Assembly (NCBI RefSeq): GCF_040782645.1
Contig: NZ_CP160403.1
Location: 7,289,001 to 7,353,000 of the forward strand
Direction: 5' to 3'
Source: Streptomyces sp. HUAS ZL42
Lineage (GTDB): Bacteria; Actinomycetota; Actinomycetes; Streptomycetales; Streptomycetaceae
Length of the DNA stretch: 64,000 nucleotides
Part shown: positions 26,873 through 35,407 of the stretch, one piece after another
How the letters are laid out: each line of letters begins with the position of its first letter
Position numbering within the stretch: position 1 is the stretch's first letter
The notes under the pieces: generated by a model
What the model saw: the letters and a program-made list of their open reading frames with translations, nothing else
What the model was told of the DNA's origin: nothing
Database searches by the model: none
Position numbers and translations under genes: made by a program

Positions 26873-27802
26873 TCAGCCGGTCAGTTCGGTGACCTTGCCC
26901 CATACGCAGAGCAGCAGCAGTGCCGGCAGCGCCACGCACACGCCGGCTTGGACCAGCGAGCGTCGGCGGTCCTGGGGCGCGTACGCGTACGCCAGCGTCA
27001 CCACTCCGCCCGCGAGCAGACCGCCGAGGTGCCCCTGCCACGAGGTGACGCCCGCGGAGATCAGCAGCCACAGCAGCAGACCCGCCATGAAGCGGTTGAC
27101 GGCGTTCATGTCGGCGCCCAGCCGGCGGGCCATGACGTAGTAGGCGGCGCCGACGCCGAAGATCGCGCCGGACGCGCCGACGGTGGCGGTGGTGGGCGCG
27201 ATGAGCATGGCCAGGACCGAACCGCCCAGTGCGGACAGCAGATACAGGGCGATGTACCGGACCCGGCCGAGCTGGGTCTCCACCACCCGCCCCAGGTTCC
27301 ACAGCGCCACCATGTTCATCACGATGTGCAGGATCCCGAAGGTCCCCTCGGTGGGCGGCGAGTGCAGGAACGCCCCGGTCAGCAGCCGGTACCACTCCCC
27401 GTCGACCACGCCCGTGGGGTGGTATCCGTCCGGGTACGACGCCTGCCACTGGTACAGCGCGCCGTCCGGACCGGTGAGTGCCGCGCCCAGCATCTCCAGC
27501 CGGTCCACGATCGCCGGGCGCACCAACTCGCCCAGGTAGGCGAGGACGTTGAGGCCGATCAGCACGTACGTCACCATCGGCGTCGCCGAGACCCGGCCGC
27601 CGACGACCGTACGGGCCTGCCGTATGGACCGCGCGCCCTCCTTCACGCACTCCACGCACTGGTGACCGACGGCCGCCTCCCGCATGCAGTCCGGGCAGAT
27701 GAACCGTTCGCAGCGGGTGCAGCTGACGTAGGACTCCACCCTGGGGTGGCGGTAGCAGGTGGTGACCGCTGGTTCGGAAGGCGTGGTGGACTCGGGTTCC
27801 AC
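26873..27802 (-). CDS. Rhomboid family intramembrane serine protease with N-terminal zinc finger
   Basis: This 309-residue protein has a B-box-like zinc finger at residues 16-52 (CYRHP, CTRCERFICPDC, HQCVEC). The rhomboid domain follows, with six or seven membrane helices. The catalytic serine is Ser211 in VGASGAIFG and the catalytic histidine is His258 in WQGHLGGLLAG; LHIVMNMVALW is the conserved helix. It cuts membrane proteins within the bilayer. Targets are unknown; adjacent genes include a secreted-type protease and a VWA protein. It is divergent from the VWA gene across about 100 bases. Confidence 0.92.
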   Translation of the reverse strand: MEPESTTPSEPAVTTCYRHPRVESYVSCTRCERFICPDCMREAAVGHQCVECVKEGARSIRQARTVVGGRVSATPMVTYVLIGLNVLAYLGELVRPAIVDRLEMLGAALTGPDGALYQWQASYPDGYHPTGVVDGEWYRLLTGAFLHSPPTEGTFGILHIVMNMVALWNLGRVVETQLGRVRYIALYLLSALGGSVLAMLIAPTTATVGASGAIFGVGAAYYVMARRLGADMNAVNRFMAGLLLWLLISAGVTSWQGHLGGLLAGGVVTLAYAYAPQDRRRSLVQAGVCVALPALLLLCVWGKVTELTG

Positions 27803-27903
27803 GACCGGCTCCTGGAGAGTGTCGATGGGCGGGGACGGGTGAGCCGGTGGGGACGGCGGCGAACAAGATAACGAATCCCGGTGCCTGTGGGAGGGTTGGG
27901 TCC

Positions 27904-28626
27904 ATGGTTGCGATCAGTCTGAGCAAGGTTCAGGAGACCGCCCCCGCGCTGGTCAGCCTGTACAAGACCGCAGGGGTGTCCCTCACGAAGCACGGCCTGG
28001 ACGGGCAGCGGGCCGCCGTGTACCTCGTGGTCGACTACTCGGGCTCCATGAAGCCGTACTACCGCGACGGCAGCGTCCAGGCGCTCGCCGACCGGGTGCT
28101 CGGGCTGTCCGCGCACTTCGACGACGACGGCACCGTGCCGGTCGTGTTCTTCTCCACGGACGTCGACGCCGTCACCGACATCGCCCTCGCGGATCATGAC
28201 GGGCGGATCGAGCGGATCGTGGCCGGTCTCGGGCACATGGGCAAGACCAGCTACCACCTGGCCATGGACGCCGTCATCGACCACTACCTCGAGAGCGGGT
28301 CCACCGCTCCCGCTCTGGTGATCTTCCAGACCGACGGCGGGCCGATCAACAAGCTCGCCGCGGAACGGTACCTGTGCAAGGCGGCGCCGCTGCCGCTGTT
28401 CTGGCAGTTCGTCGGCTTCGGCGACCCGGGCAGCCGGCAGTTCGAGTTCCTGCGCAAGCTCAACGACCTCGCCGTACCGGACAGGCGGGTCGTCGACAAC
28501 GCCGGGTTCTTCCACGCGGGGGCGGATCCGCGCAAGGTGTCCGACGCCGAGTTGTACGACCGCCTGGTCGGCGAGTTCCCGAAGTGGCTGGTCGCGGCGC
28601 GGGCGCTGGGGATCGTGCGGCCGTAG
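27904..28626 (+). CDS. VWA domain protein (TerF-like)
   Basis: This 240-residue protein starts MVAISLSKVQETAPALVSLYKTAG, a TerD/TerF-like N-terminal segment. The von Willebrand A domain follows, with MIDAS motif DYSGSM at residues 44-49 and the later metal residues in TSYHLAMDA and FQTDGGP. It lacks a signal peptide, so it is cytoplasmic. Relatives occur with tellurium-resistance/calcium-stress Ter proteins, none of which are next to it here. It is divergently transcribed from the rhomboid gene. Confidence 0.87.
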   Translation: MVAISLSKVQETAPALVSLYKTAGVSLTKHGLDGQRAAVYLVVDYSGSMKPYYRDGSVQALADRVLGLSAHFDDDGTVPVVFFSTDVDAVTDIALADHDGRIERIVAGLGHMGKTSYHLAMDAVIDHYLESGSTAPALVIFQTDGGPINKLAAERYLCKAAPLPLFWQFVGFGDPGSRQFEFLRKLNDLAVPDRRVVDNAGFFHAGADPRKVSDAELYDRLVGEFPKWLVAARALGIVRP

Positions 28627-28701
28627 ATCGTGTCGGCACCGTTGGCTGAGCCGTGACCGTCGTGTCACCCTGAGGGAGATCCGACGGGGAGGCGACGACT
28701 C

Positions 28702-30342
28702 ATGGACGGCGCACGATCGGGCAACGAGGCGGTTCGCGGGGAGTCTCCCGGCAGGGGCGAGAGGCTCGCCGACTGGGCCGACGGGCGGCTGGGCATCTTC
28801 GCGCTGGCCAAGGCCAACATGCGCAAGGTGTTCCCGGACCACTGGTCGTTCATGCTGGGCGAGGTCTGCCTCTACAGCTTCCTCATCCTGATCCTCACCG
28901 GCATCTACCTCACCCTGTTCTTCGAGCCGAGCGGCGTCGAGGTCGTCTACAACGGCTCGTACGAGCCGCTCAACGGCGTCATGATGACCAGGGCCTACGA
29001 GTCCACCCTCGACATCAGCTTCGATGTGCGCGGCGGGCTGCTGATCCGGCAGATCCACCACTGGGCGGCGCTGGTCTTCGTCACCGGCATGCTCGTGCAC
29101 ATGATGCGGGTGTTCTTCACGGGCGCCTTCCGCAAGCCCCGCGAGATCAACTGGCTGTTCGGCTGGACCCTGCTGATGCTCGGCATCATCACCGGCCTGA
29201 CCGGCTACTCGCTCCCCGACGACCTGCTCTCCGGCACCGGCATCCGCTTCGCCGACGGGGCGATCCTGTCCATCCCGATCGTCGGGACGTACCTCTCCTT
29301 CTTCCTCTTCGGCGGCGAGTTCCCCGGCCACGACATCATCCCGCGGCTCTTCCCGATCCACGTCCTGCTGCTGCCCGGGATCATGCTCGGGCTGGTCGTC
29401 GCCCACCTGATCCTGGTCTTCTACCACAAGCACACCCAGTACCCCGGGCCGGGACGGGACCAGAAGAGCGTGGTCGGCATGCCCTTCCTGCCCGTGTACA
29501 TGGCGAAGGCGGGCGGCTTCTTCTTCCTGGTCTTCGGCGTGCTGACGGTGATGGGCGGCATCGCCAGCATCAACCCGGTGTGGGCCTTCGGGCCGTACCG
29601 CCCGGATCTCGTGACGACGGGCGCTCAACCCGACTGGTACCTCGGCTTCTCCGAGGGCCTGATCCGGGTGATGCCGGGATGGGAGATCAACGCCTGGGGC
29701 CACACCCTGGAACTGGGCGTCCTCATCCCCTTCTCGCTGTTCCCGCTGATCCTGCTCGCCCTCGGCCTCTATCCGTTCGTCGAGGCGTGGATCACCGGTG
29801 ACAGACGTGAGCACCACATTCTCGACCGCCCGCGCAACGCGCCCGTGCGCACCGGCCTCGGCGCCGCCTGGCTGAGCCTGTACGCGGTGCTGCTGATCGG
29901 TGGCGGCAACGACATCGTGGCCACCCATCTGCACCTGTCCATCAACGCGATCACCTGGTTCGTGCGGATCGCCGTCTTCGTCGCGCCGGTGATCACCTTC
30001 TTCGTCACCAAGCGGATCTGCCTGGCACTGCAGCGCCGGGACCGGGACAAGGTGCTGCACGGCAGGGAGACCGGCACCATCAAACGGCTGCCGCACGGCG
30101 AGTACGTCGAGGTCCACGAGCCCCTCACCCAGGAGCAGCTGTTCACCCTCACCCAGCACGAACAGAACCCGCCCTACGAGATCGGGCCGCTCGTCGACGC
30201 GGGCGGTGTTCGGCGGCAGGTCAAGGTCTCCCAGCGGGTGCGGGCGCGGCTGGCCAGGGCGATGTTCGGGCCCGCCGCCCGGATCACGAAGCCCTCGGTC
30301 GAGGAGTACAAGGAGCTCACCAGCGGCGAGCACCATCACTGA
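28702..30342 (+). CDS. Orphan cytochrome b (QcrB-like) subunit
   Basis: This 546-residue membrane protein resembles actinobacterial QcrB. Both heme-ligand pairs are intact: IHHWAALVFVTGMLVHMMR in helix B and FPIHVLLLPGIMLGLVVAH in helix D. The Qo motif reads PDWYLGF. A C-terminal extension of about 120 residues is cytoplasmic. The usual partners qcrC and qcrA are absent, and neighbours are a VWA gene and a convergent acyl-CoA dehydrogenase. It is probably a paralogue of the main qcrCAB gene, with an unknown electron partner. Its 3' end overlaps the convergent gene by 26 bases. Confidence 0.9.
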   Translation: MDGARSGNEAVRGESPGRGERLADWADGRLGIFALAKANMRKVFPDHWSFMLGEVCLYSFLILILTGIYLTLFFEPSGVEVVYNGSYEPLNGVMMTRAYESTLDISFDVRGGLLIRQIHHWAALVFVTGMLVHMMRVFFTGAFRKPREINWLFGWTLLMLGIITGLTGYSLPDDLLSGTGIRFADGAILSIPIVGTYLSFFLFGGEFPGHDIIPRLFPIHVLLLPGIMLGLVVAHLILVFYHKHTQYPGPGRDQKSVVGMPFLPVYMAKAGGFFFLVFGVLTVMGGIASINPVWAFGPYRPDLVTTGAQPDWYLGFSEGLIRVMPGWEINAWGHTLELGVLIPFSLFPLILLALGLYPFVEAWITGDRREHHILDRPRNAPVRTGLGAAWLSLYAVLLIGGGNDIVATHLHLSINAITWFVRIAVFVAPVITFFVTKRICLALQRRDRDKVLHGRETGTIKRLPHGEYVEVHEPLTQEQLFTLTQHEQNPPYEIGPLVDAGGVRRQVKVSQRVRARLARAMFGPAARITKPSVEEYKELTSGEHHH

Positions 30343-31291
30343 AGGCGCTGAGTACGGTGGCGCGGCACTCGTCCGGGGTGCCCCACGCGGTGCGCAGGGC
30401 GCGGGCCTTGGTCAGCCACAGCGACAGGTCGTACTCCGCCGTGTAGCCGATCGCGCCGTGCAGTTGGAGCGCCGTGCGAGCCGTGGCGTACGCGGCCTCG
30501 CAGGCGCTCACCTTGGCGGCGGCCACGGCGGCCGGGTTCATCGTCAGCGCGGCACCCATGACCAGGGGGCGCGCGAACTCCAACGCGATCTTCGCGTCGG
30601 CCAGCCGGTGCTTGACGGCCTGGAACGAGCCGATGGGCACGCCGAACTGCGTGCGCTGCCCGACGTAGGAGACCGTCCGGTCCAGGAGCGCGAGGCCCAC
30701 GCCGAGGGCCTGGGCGGCGGTGGCGAGACGCGCCCAGGTGAGGGCGGGGCCGAGGGGTGGGGCAGGGGTGAGGAGCTCGCCCCCTGGGGTGAGGGGGGTG
30801 AGGCGGCGGGCGGGGTCGAGGGAGGGGCGGACCGGGCCGTGGCCGGGGGCCAGGCGCAGGCCGTCGGGGCACAGGGAGAAGCGCGTCGTCGCCGCGTCGC
30901 CGTCCAGGGCGTACGACCCCTCGGGCGCGAGGGTCGCCATCGACTCGCCCGCGGCGAGGGAGGGGAGGAAGCGCTTGGCGGGGGCCGGTTCGGCCGCTGT
31001 GAGGAGAGCGGCCGCGGTGACCGTCTCCACCAGGGGACCCGGTACCGCATGCCGGCCCAGCTCGACGAACGCGACGGCGAGCTCGACGGGGCGGGGCCCC
31101 AGCCCTTCGTGTGCCTCGGGTACCGCCAGCGCGAACACGCCCGCCTCGGCGATCCGGGACCACAGCGCGCGGCCGCTCGTGTGCTCGCCGCGGCTCCACT
31201 CCCGTACGACCGAAGGCGTGTCGGAGGCCTTGAGCAGGGCGTCCAGCGAGGCCGCGAACGCGCGCTGCTCGGTGTCGAGGAGGAAGCGCAT
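30317..31291 (-). CDS. Acyl-CoA dehydrogenase, small subunit type
   Basis: This 324-residue protein has a shortened acyl-CoA dehydrogenase fold starting MRFLLDTEQRAFAASLDALL. The C-terminal FAD domain has VSYVGQRTQFGVPIGSFQAVKHRLAD, then LQLHGAIGYTAEYDLSLWL. The middle beta domain is reduced. This is the pattern of the non-canonical partner subunit in heteromeric steroid-degrading dehydrogenases (FadE pairs). It follows a second dehydrogenase gene with an ATGA overlap, which suggests an alpha2-beta2 enzyme. Confidence 0.87.
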   Translation of the reverse strand: MRFLLDTEQRAFAASLDALLKASDTPSVVREWSRGEHTSGRALWSRIAEAGVFALAVPEAHEGLGPRPVELAVAFVELGRHAVPGPLVETVTAAALLTAAEPAPAKRFLPSLAAGESMATLAPEGSYALDGDAATTRFSLCPDGLRLAPGHGPVRPSLDPARRLTPLTPGGELLTPAPPLGPALTWARLATAAQALGVGLALLDRTVSYVGQRTQFGVPIGSFQAVKHRLADAKIALEFARPLVMGAALTMNPAAVAAAKVSACEAAYATARTALQLHGAIGYTAEYDLSLWLTKARALRTAWGTPDECRATVLSAFSDGARRW

Positions 31292-32436
31292 CAGCGGCGT
31301 CCCTTCGGCAGGCCGAGCAGCCGCTCGGCGATGAGGTCGCGCTGGATCTCGTTCGTGCCGGCGTAGATGGGGCCCGCGAGTGCGAAGACGTACCGCTCGG
31401 ACCAGTCCGTGTCCGCCGGCTCGCCCTCCCCGCCGAGGAGATCGAGCGCCGTTTCGTGCAGCGCGATGTCGTACTCGGACCAGAAGACCTTGTTCAGGCT
31501 GGACTCCGGGCCGAGCGGGTCGCCCTCCAGGAAGCGGGAGGCGGCCGCGTACGTGAAGAGCTGGTAGGCGCGGGCGCCGATCAGCGCGTCGGCCACCCGG
31601 TCGCGGGTCGCTGCCGGGCTGCCGTGCGTCAGCCACAGATTCAGCAGCCGGTCGGCGGAGGCGAGGAATCGGCCGGGGGAGCGGAGGGTGAGACCGCGCT
31701 CGTTGGCGGCCGTCGACATCGCCACCCGCCAGCCCTGGCCCGGCTCGCCGATCACGTCCTCGTCGGGCACGAAGACGTCGTCCAGGAACAGCTCGGCGAA
31801 GGCGGGTTTCCCGTCGAGGCGCCCGATCGGGCGGACCGTGACGCCGGGGGCGCGCAGGTCGAACATGACGTACGTCAGGCCCTGGTGGGGTCTCGGGGTG
31901 TTCGGTTCGCTGCGGAACAGGCCGAACGCGCGGTCCGCGAACGCCGCGCGCGACGACCAGGTCTTCTGGCCGCCGAGCAGCCATCCGCCGTCCGTGCGCA
32001 CGGCCCGGGACGTGAGGGAGGCCAGGTCGGACCCGGCCTCGGGCTCCGACCACGCCTGCGCCCAGACGACCTCGCCGCAGGCCATGGGCGGGAGGACACG
32101 GGTTCTCTGTTCTTCCGTGCCGTGGTCGAAGAGGGTCGGGGCGAGGAGGTTGATGCCGTTCTGGCCGACGCGTCCCGGAGCGCCCGCCGCGTAGTACTCC
32201 TCCTCGAAGATCAGCCACCGGAGCAGGCCGGAGTCCCTCCCGCCGTACCGCGTCGGCCAGTTCACCACCGACCAGCGGTCGGCGGCCAGTTCGGCCTCCC
32301 AGGCGCGGTGGGCGGCGAAGCCCTCCTCGGTCTCCAGGGAGGGGAGCGGCTCGGACGGCACATGGGCGCGCAGCCATGCGCGGGCCTCGCCGCGGAAGGC
32401 GTCCTCGGCGGGGGAATGGGCGAGGTCCACCGTCAC
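31291..32436 (-). CDS. Acyl-CoA dehydrogenase, FadE30-like
   Basis: This 381-residue flavoenzyme starts at a GTG 12 bases from an operator-like palindrome. It has the full three-domain fold: the FAD motif WAQAWSEPEAGSDLASLTSRA, GGQKTWSSRA, and RYVFALAGPIYAGTNEIQRDLIAERLLGLP at the end. It resembles FadE30-type enzymes that dehydrogenate HIP-CoA intermediates in steroid ring C/D breakdown, judged mainly from context. It forms an operon with the smaller dehydrogenase and is divergent from the SDR/kstR2/thiolase operon. Confidence 0.88.
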   Translation of the reverse strand: MTVDLAHSPAEDAFRGEARAWLRAHVPSEPLPSLETEEGFAAHRAWEAELAADRWSVVNWPTRYGGRDSGLLRWLIFEEEYYAAGAPGRVGQNGINLLAPTLFDHGTEEQRTRVLPPMACGEVVWAQAWSEPEAGSDLASLTSRAVRTDGGWLLGGQKTWSSRAAFADRAFGLFRSEPNTPRPHQGLTYVMFDLRAPGVTVRPIGRLDGKPAFAELFLDDVFVPDEDVIGEPGQGWRVAMSTAANERGLTLRSPGRFLASADRLLNLWLTHGSPAATRDRVADALIGARAYQLFTYAAASRFLEGDPLGPESSLNKVFWSEYDIALHETALDLLGGEGEPADTDWSERYVFALAGPIYAGTNEIQRDLIAERLLGLPKGRR

Positions 32437-32447
32437 TCTCCTTCCCT

Positions 32448-32461
32448 AACAAGTGTTTGGT
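32448..32461. promoter_or_regulatory. KstR2-like operator 1
   Basis: AACAAGTGTTTGGT fits the remembered KstR2 operator AnCAAGnnCTTGnT at 9 of 10 fixed positions. It lies in the 41-base gap between the divergent dehydrogenase and SDR genes. It is 13/14 identical to the reverse complement of the site at 38831-38844. It would repress both operons, including the KstR2-like gene itself. Confidence 0.75.
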
Positions 32462-32477
32462 AGGTTAGCGTGCTGTC

Positions 32478-33263
32478 ATGAAGAACGTCGAGGGCCCGGC
32501 GTACGTTCCCGGGCACGGGCTGCTCAGCGGGCGCACCGCCGTCATCACCGCGGCCGCCGGTGCGGGCATCGGCGGGGCGACCGCGCGGCGCTTCCTCGAG
32601 GAGGGCGCGCGCGTGCTGATCAGCGACGCGCACGCGCGACGGCTCAAGGAGCACGAGGCCCGACTCGCCGCGGAGTTCGGGGAGGCGTCCGTGGCGGCGG
32701 TGCCGTGCGACGTGACCGACGAGGCGCAGGTGCGGACCCTCTTCGACACGGCCGTCCGGCTGCACGGACGGCTCGACGTCGTCGTCAACAACGCCGGCCT
32801 GGGCGGGACGTCCACACTCGTCGACATGACCGACGAGCAGTGGTCCCGCGTGCTGGACGTGACGCTGAGCGGCACGTTCCGGTGCACCCGGGCGGCGCTG
32901 CGTCTCATGCGCGAGACGGGTGGCGTGATCGTGAACAACGCCTCCGTGGTCGGCTGGCGCGCCCAGGCCGGGCAGGCGCACTACGCCGCCGCGAAGGCGG
33001 GCGTGATGGCGCTGACGCGGTGCGCGGCGATGGAGGCGGCCGAGTACGGCGTGCGGGTCAACGCCGTGTCGCCGAGCCTCGCGATGCATCCGCACCTGGC
33101 GAAGGTGACGACTCCGGAGCTGCTGGAGGAGCTGACCTCGCGCGAGGCCTTCGGGCGGTACGCCCAGCCCTGGGAGGTGGCCAACGTGATCGTGTTCCTG
33201 GCGTCGGGCTACTCCTCGTACCTCACGGGCGAGGTCGTCTCCGTCAGCAGCCAGCACCCCTGA
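32478..33263 (+). CDS. Short-chain dehydrogenase, IpdF-like
   Basis: This 261-residue Rossmann enzyme has the NAD-binding motif TAAAGAGIGGATARRF, NNAGLGG, the catalytic serine in NNASVVGW and YAAAKAG with the Tyr-Lys pair. It belongs to the classical SDR family. Its position before a KstR2-like regulator and its start VEGPAYVPGHGLLSGRTAVITAAAG fit IpdF, which oxidises a hydroxyl of the HIP-CoA intermediate. The regulator starts 26 bases after its stop. Confidence 0.85.
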   Translation: MKNVEGPAYVPGHGLLSGRTAVITAAAGAGIGGATARRFLEEGARVLISDAHARRLKEHEARLAAEFGEASVAAVPCDVTDEAQVRTLFDTAVRLHGRLDVVVNNAGLGGTSTLVDMTDEQWSRVLDVTLSGTFRCTRAALRLMRETGGVIVNNASVVGWRAQAGQAHYAAAKAGVMALTRCAAMEAAEYGVRVNAVSPSLAMHPHLAKVTTPELLEELTSREAFGRYAQPWEVANVIVFLASGYSSYLTGEVVSVSSQHP

Positions 33264-33289
33264 CGACCGGAGCAGATCACAATGGACCC

Positions 33290-33925
33290 GTGCCGACCAA
33301 CAAGAAGCCCCAGGTGACCGCGACCGGAAAGCGCGCGGCTGCCGCCGCTCCGGCCCGCCGCCGCGAAATCCTCGACACCGCCGCCGAGGTCTTCGCCGAA
33401 CAGGGCTACAACGCCACCACCGTACGCAAGATCGCTGACCACGCGGGCATGCTCGCGGGCAGCCTCTACTACCACTTCGACTCCAAGGAGTCGATGCTCG
33501 AGGAGATCCTGCGCACCTTCCTCGACGAGCTCTGGGGCGGGTACGACGCCGTTCTGGAGGCCGGGCTGGGCCCGCGCGAGACCCTCGAGGCGCTGGTCAC
33601 CGAGTCGTTCCGGGAGATCGACCGGCACCGTGCCGCCGTCGCGATCTACCAGAAGGAAAGCAAGCAGCTGGTGGCGCAGGAGCGGTTCGCGTTCCTCGCC
33701 GATTCGCAGCGCAGGTTCGAGAAGGCGTGGCTGTCCACGCTGGAGCGCGGGGTCGCCGCCCGGGTCTTCCGGGCCGACCTCGACGTCCGCCTCACCTACC
33801 GGTTCGTGCGCGACACCGTGTGGGTGGCCGCGTCCTGGTACCGGCCCGGCGGACAGCACAGCCCGGAGGAGATCGCCCGGCAGTACCTGTCGATGGTGCT
33901 GGACGGGATCGCCGTACGCACATAA
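33290..33925 (+). CDS. kstR2: TetR-family regulator, KstR2-like
   Basis: This 211-residue protein starts at a GTG; the ATG at 33282 is in another frame. The helix-turn-helix is at about residues 24-68 (RREILDTAAEVFAEQGYNATTVRKIADHAGMLAGSLYYHF, with the GSLYYHF recognition part). The ligand domain follows. KstR2 represses steroid C/D-ring genes and is released by HIP-CoA in mycobacteria. The gene lies inside the cluster next to an operator matching the KstR2 pattern, which supports the assignment. Ligand specificity is inferred. Confidence 0.8.
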   Translation: MPTNKKPQVTATGKRAAAAAPARRREILDTAAEVFAEQGYNATTVRKIADHAGMLAGSLYYHFDSKESMLEEILRTFLDELWGGYDAVLEAGLGPRETLEALVTESFREIDRHRAAVAIYQKESKQLVAQERFAFLADSQRRFEKAWLSTLERGVAARVFRADLDVRLTYRFVRDTVWVAASWYRPGGQHSPEEIARQYLSMVLDGIAVRT

Positions 33926-33942
33926 CCCACTGGGGAGTCGCC

Positions 33943-35100
33943 ATGGCCGAGGCCTACATCGTCGAAGCGGTTCGCACGCCCGTCGGGCGGCGCGGGGGAG
34001 GGCTGAGCGGGGTCCATCCCGCCGACCTCGGCGCGCATGTGCTGAAGGAACTCGTCTCGCGCGCGGACGTGGATCCCGCCGCCGTCGAGGACGTCGTCCT
34101 CGGCTGCCTCGACACCGTGGGACCGCAGGCCGGTGACATCGCGCGGACCTGCTGGCTGGCGGCCGGGCTGCCCGAGGAGGTGCCGGGCGTCACCGTCGAC
34201 CGGCAGTGCGGGTCCTCGCAGCAGGCCGTGCACTTCGCGGCACAGGGCGTGCTGTCCGGGACACAGGACCTGGTGGTCGCCGGCGGTGTGCAGAACATGT
34301 CGCAGATACCGATCGCCTTCGCTACCCGGCAGGCCGCCGAACCCCTGGGCTTCACCGAGGGCCCCTTCGCGGGCAGCGAGGGCTGGCGGGCACGGTACGG
34401 GAACCGGCCCGTCAACCAGTTCGCCGGCGCCGAGATGATCGCCGCGAAGTGGGGGATCAGCAGGCAGGACCAGGAGGAGTTCGCGCTGCGGTCCCATCGG
34501 CGGGCGGTGCGCGCGATCGACGAGGGGCGCTTCGAGCGGGAGACCGTGGCCCACGGGGACGTGACGACCGACGAGGGGCCGCGGCGGGACACGTCCCTGG
34601 AGAAGATGGCCGCTCTGAAGCCGGTCATCGACGGCGGCACCGTCACCGCCGCGTGTTCCTCGCAGGTCTCCGACGGGGCGGCCGCGATGCTGCTCGCCTC
34701 GGAGCGGGCGGTGCGCGAACACGGGCTGACGCCCCGCGCGCGCGTCCACCACCTCTCGGTGCGCGGCGAGGACCCGATCCGCATGCTGACCGCCCCGATC
34801 CCCGCCACGGCCCACGCCCTGAAGAAGACCGGCCTGTCGATCCACGACATCGACCTCGTCGAGATCAACGAGGCCTTCGCACCCGTCGTCCTGGCCTGGC
34901 TGAAGGAGACCGGCGCCGACCCCGACAAGGTCAACGTCAACGGCGGCGCGATCGCCCTGGGCCACCCTCTGGGCGCGACCGGCGTCAAGCTGATGACGAC
35001 CCTTCTGCACGAACTGGAGCGCACCGGCGGACGGTTCGGGCTCCAGACGATGTGCGAGGGCGGGGGGCAGGCGAACGTGACGATCATCGAGCGGGTCTGA
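33943..35100 (+). CDS. Acetyl-CoA acetyltransferase, FadA6-like thiolase
   Basis: This 385-residue thiolase has the active-site cysteine in VDRQCGSSQQAVHFAAQ (about residue 89), the histidine in GGAIALGHPLGATG and the second cysteine in LQTMCEGGGQANV. NEAFAPV is also conserved. In the HIP pathway FadA6 removes acetyl-CoA after ring C opening. The start at 33943 follows the KstR2-like stop by 17 bases. A terminator lies 25 bases after the gene. Confidence 0.9.
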   Translation: MAEAYIVEAVRTPVGRRGGGLSGVHPADLGAHVLKELVSRADVDPAAVEDVVLGCLDTVGPQAGDIARTCWLAAGLPEEVPGVTVDRQCGSSQQAVHFAAQGVLSGTQDLVVAGGVQNMSQIPIAFATRQAAEPLGFTEGPFAGSEGWRARYGNRPVNQFAGAEMIAAKWGISRQDQEEFALRSHRRAVRAIDEGRFERETVAHGDVTTDEGPRRDTSLEKMAALKPVIDGGTVTAACSSQVSDGAAAMLLASERAVREHGLTPRARVHHLSVRGEDPIRMLTAPIPATAHALKKTGLSIHDIDLVEINEAFAPVVLAWLKETGADPDKVNVNGGAIALGHPLGATGVKLMTTLLHELERTGGRFGLQTMCEGGGQANVTIIERV

Positions 35101-35125
35101 CGAACTCCACGGGTCCGAGGTGCGT

Positions 35126-35164
35126 ACGGCGGTGGGCGGCCCGAAGCGGCCCGCCCGCCGCCGT
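35126..35164. terminator. Terminator after the thiolase gene
   Basis: A stem of about 15 bp (with one G-T pair) runs from ACGGCGGTGGGCGGC at 35126 to the complementary arm ending at 35164, with a short loop. It separates the convergent thiolase transcript from the toxin-antitoxin remnant and ipdC operon. Confidence 0.65.
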
Positions 35165-35180
35165 GCGTGCATCGGAGGGA

Positions 35181-35407
35181 GCGGTGCACGGCCCGGCGAT
35201 TTCCAACCTTGACGACGAGAATCAGCCCTCCCCGTCGTCGATGCAGTAGGCCACGCGGAAGCCGCCTACTCGGAGGCGGTAGAGATGGCTCGGAGCTGTC
35301 GCTGCACCTAGCCGTGAAACGGAACGCACGTTTCACGCAGTGCCCTTGCTGGCCTCGGCCTTGCTGAGGATGCCTGCGAAACCGGCACGGGCGTCGCGGA
35401 TGTTCAT
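35181..35407 (-). pseudogene. Decayed Phd/RelE-type toxin-antitoxin remnant
   Basis: On the minus strand, an ATG overlapping the ipdC stop opens MNIRDARAGFAGILSKAEAS, the start of a Phd-like antitoxin. It stops after 24 codons. After about 45 bases a RelE/ParE-like C-terminal part is readable: HLYRLRVGGFRVAYCIDDGEG, then after a frameshift LILVVKVGNRRAVHR. The typical toxin has Y-R-L-R-V-G-x-Y-R-V-x-Y and the closing V-G-H/N-R-x-x-V-Y/H-R. The middle of the module is missing. No intact product is possible. This explains the otherwise gene-free 300-base stretch. Confidence 0.75.

Noticed and set aside
35167..35367. Plus-strand 66-residue frame in the thioesterase-free gap after the thiolase
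   Set aside because: Cys/Arg-rich without domain or ribosome-binding site; the minus strand shows a toxin-antitoxin remnant instead.
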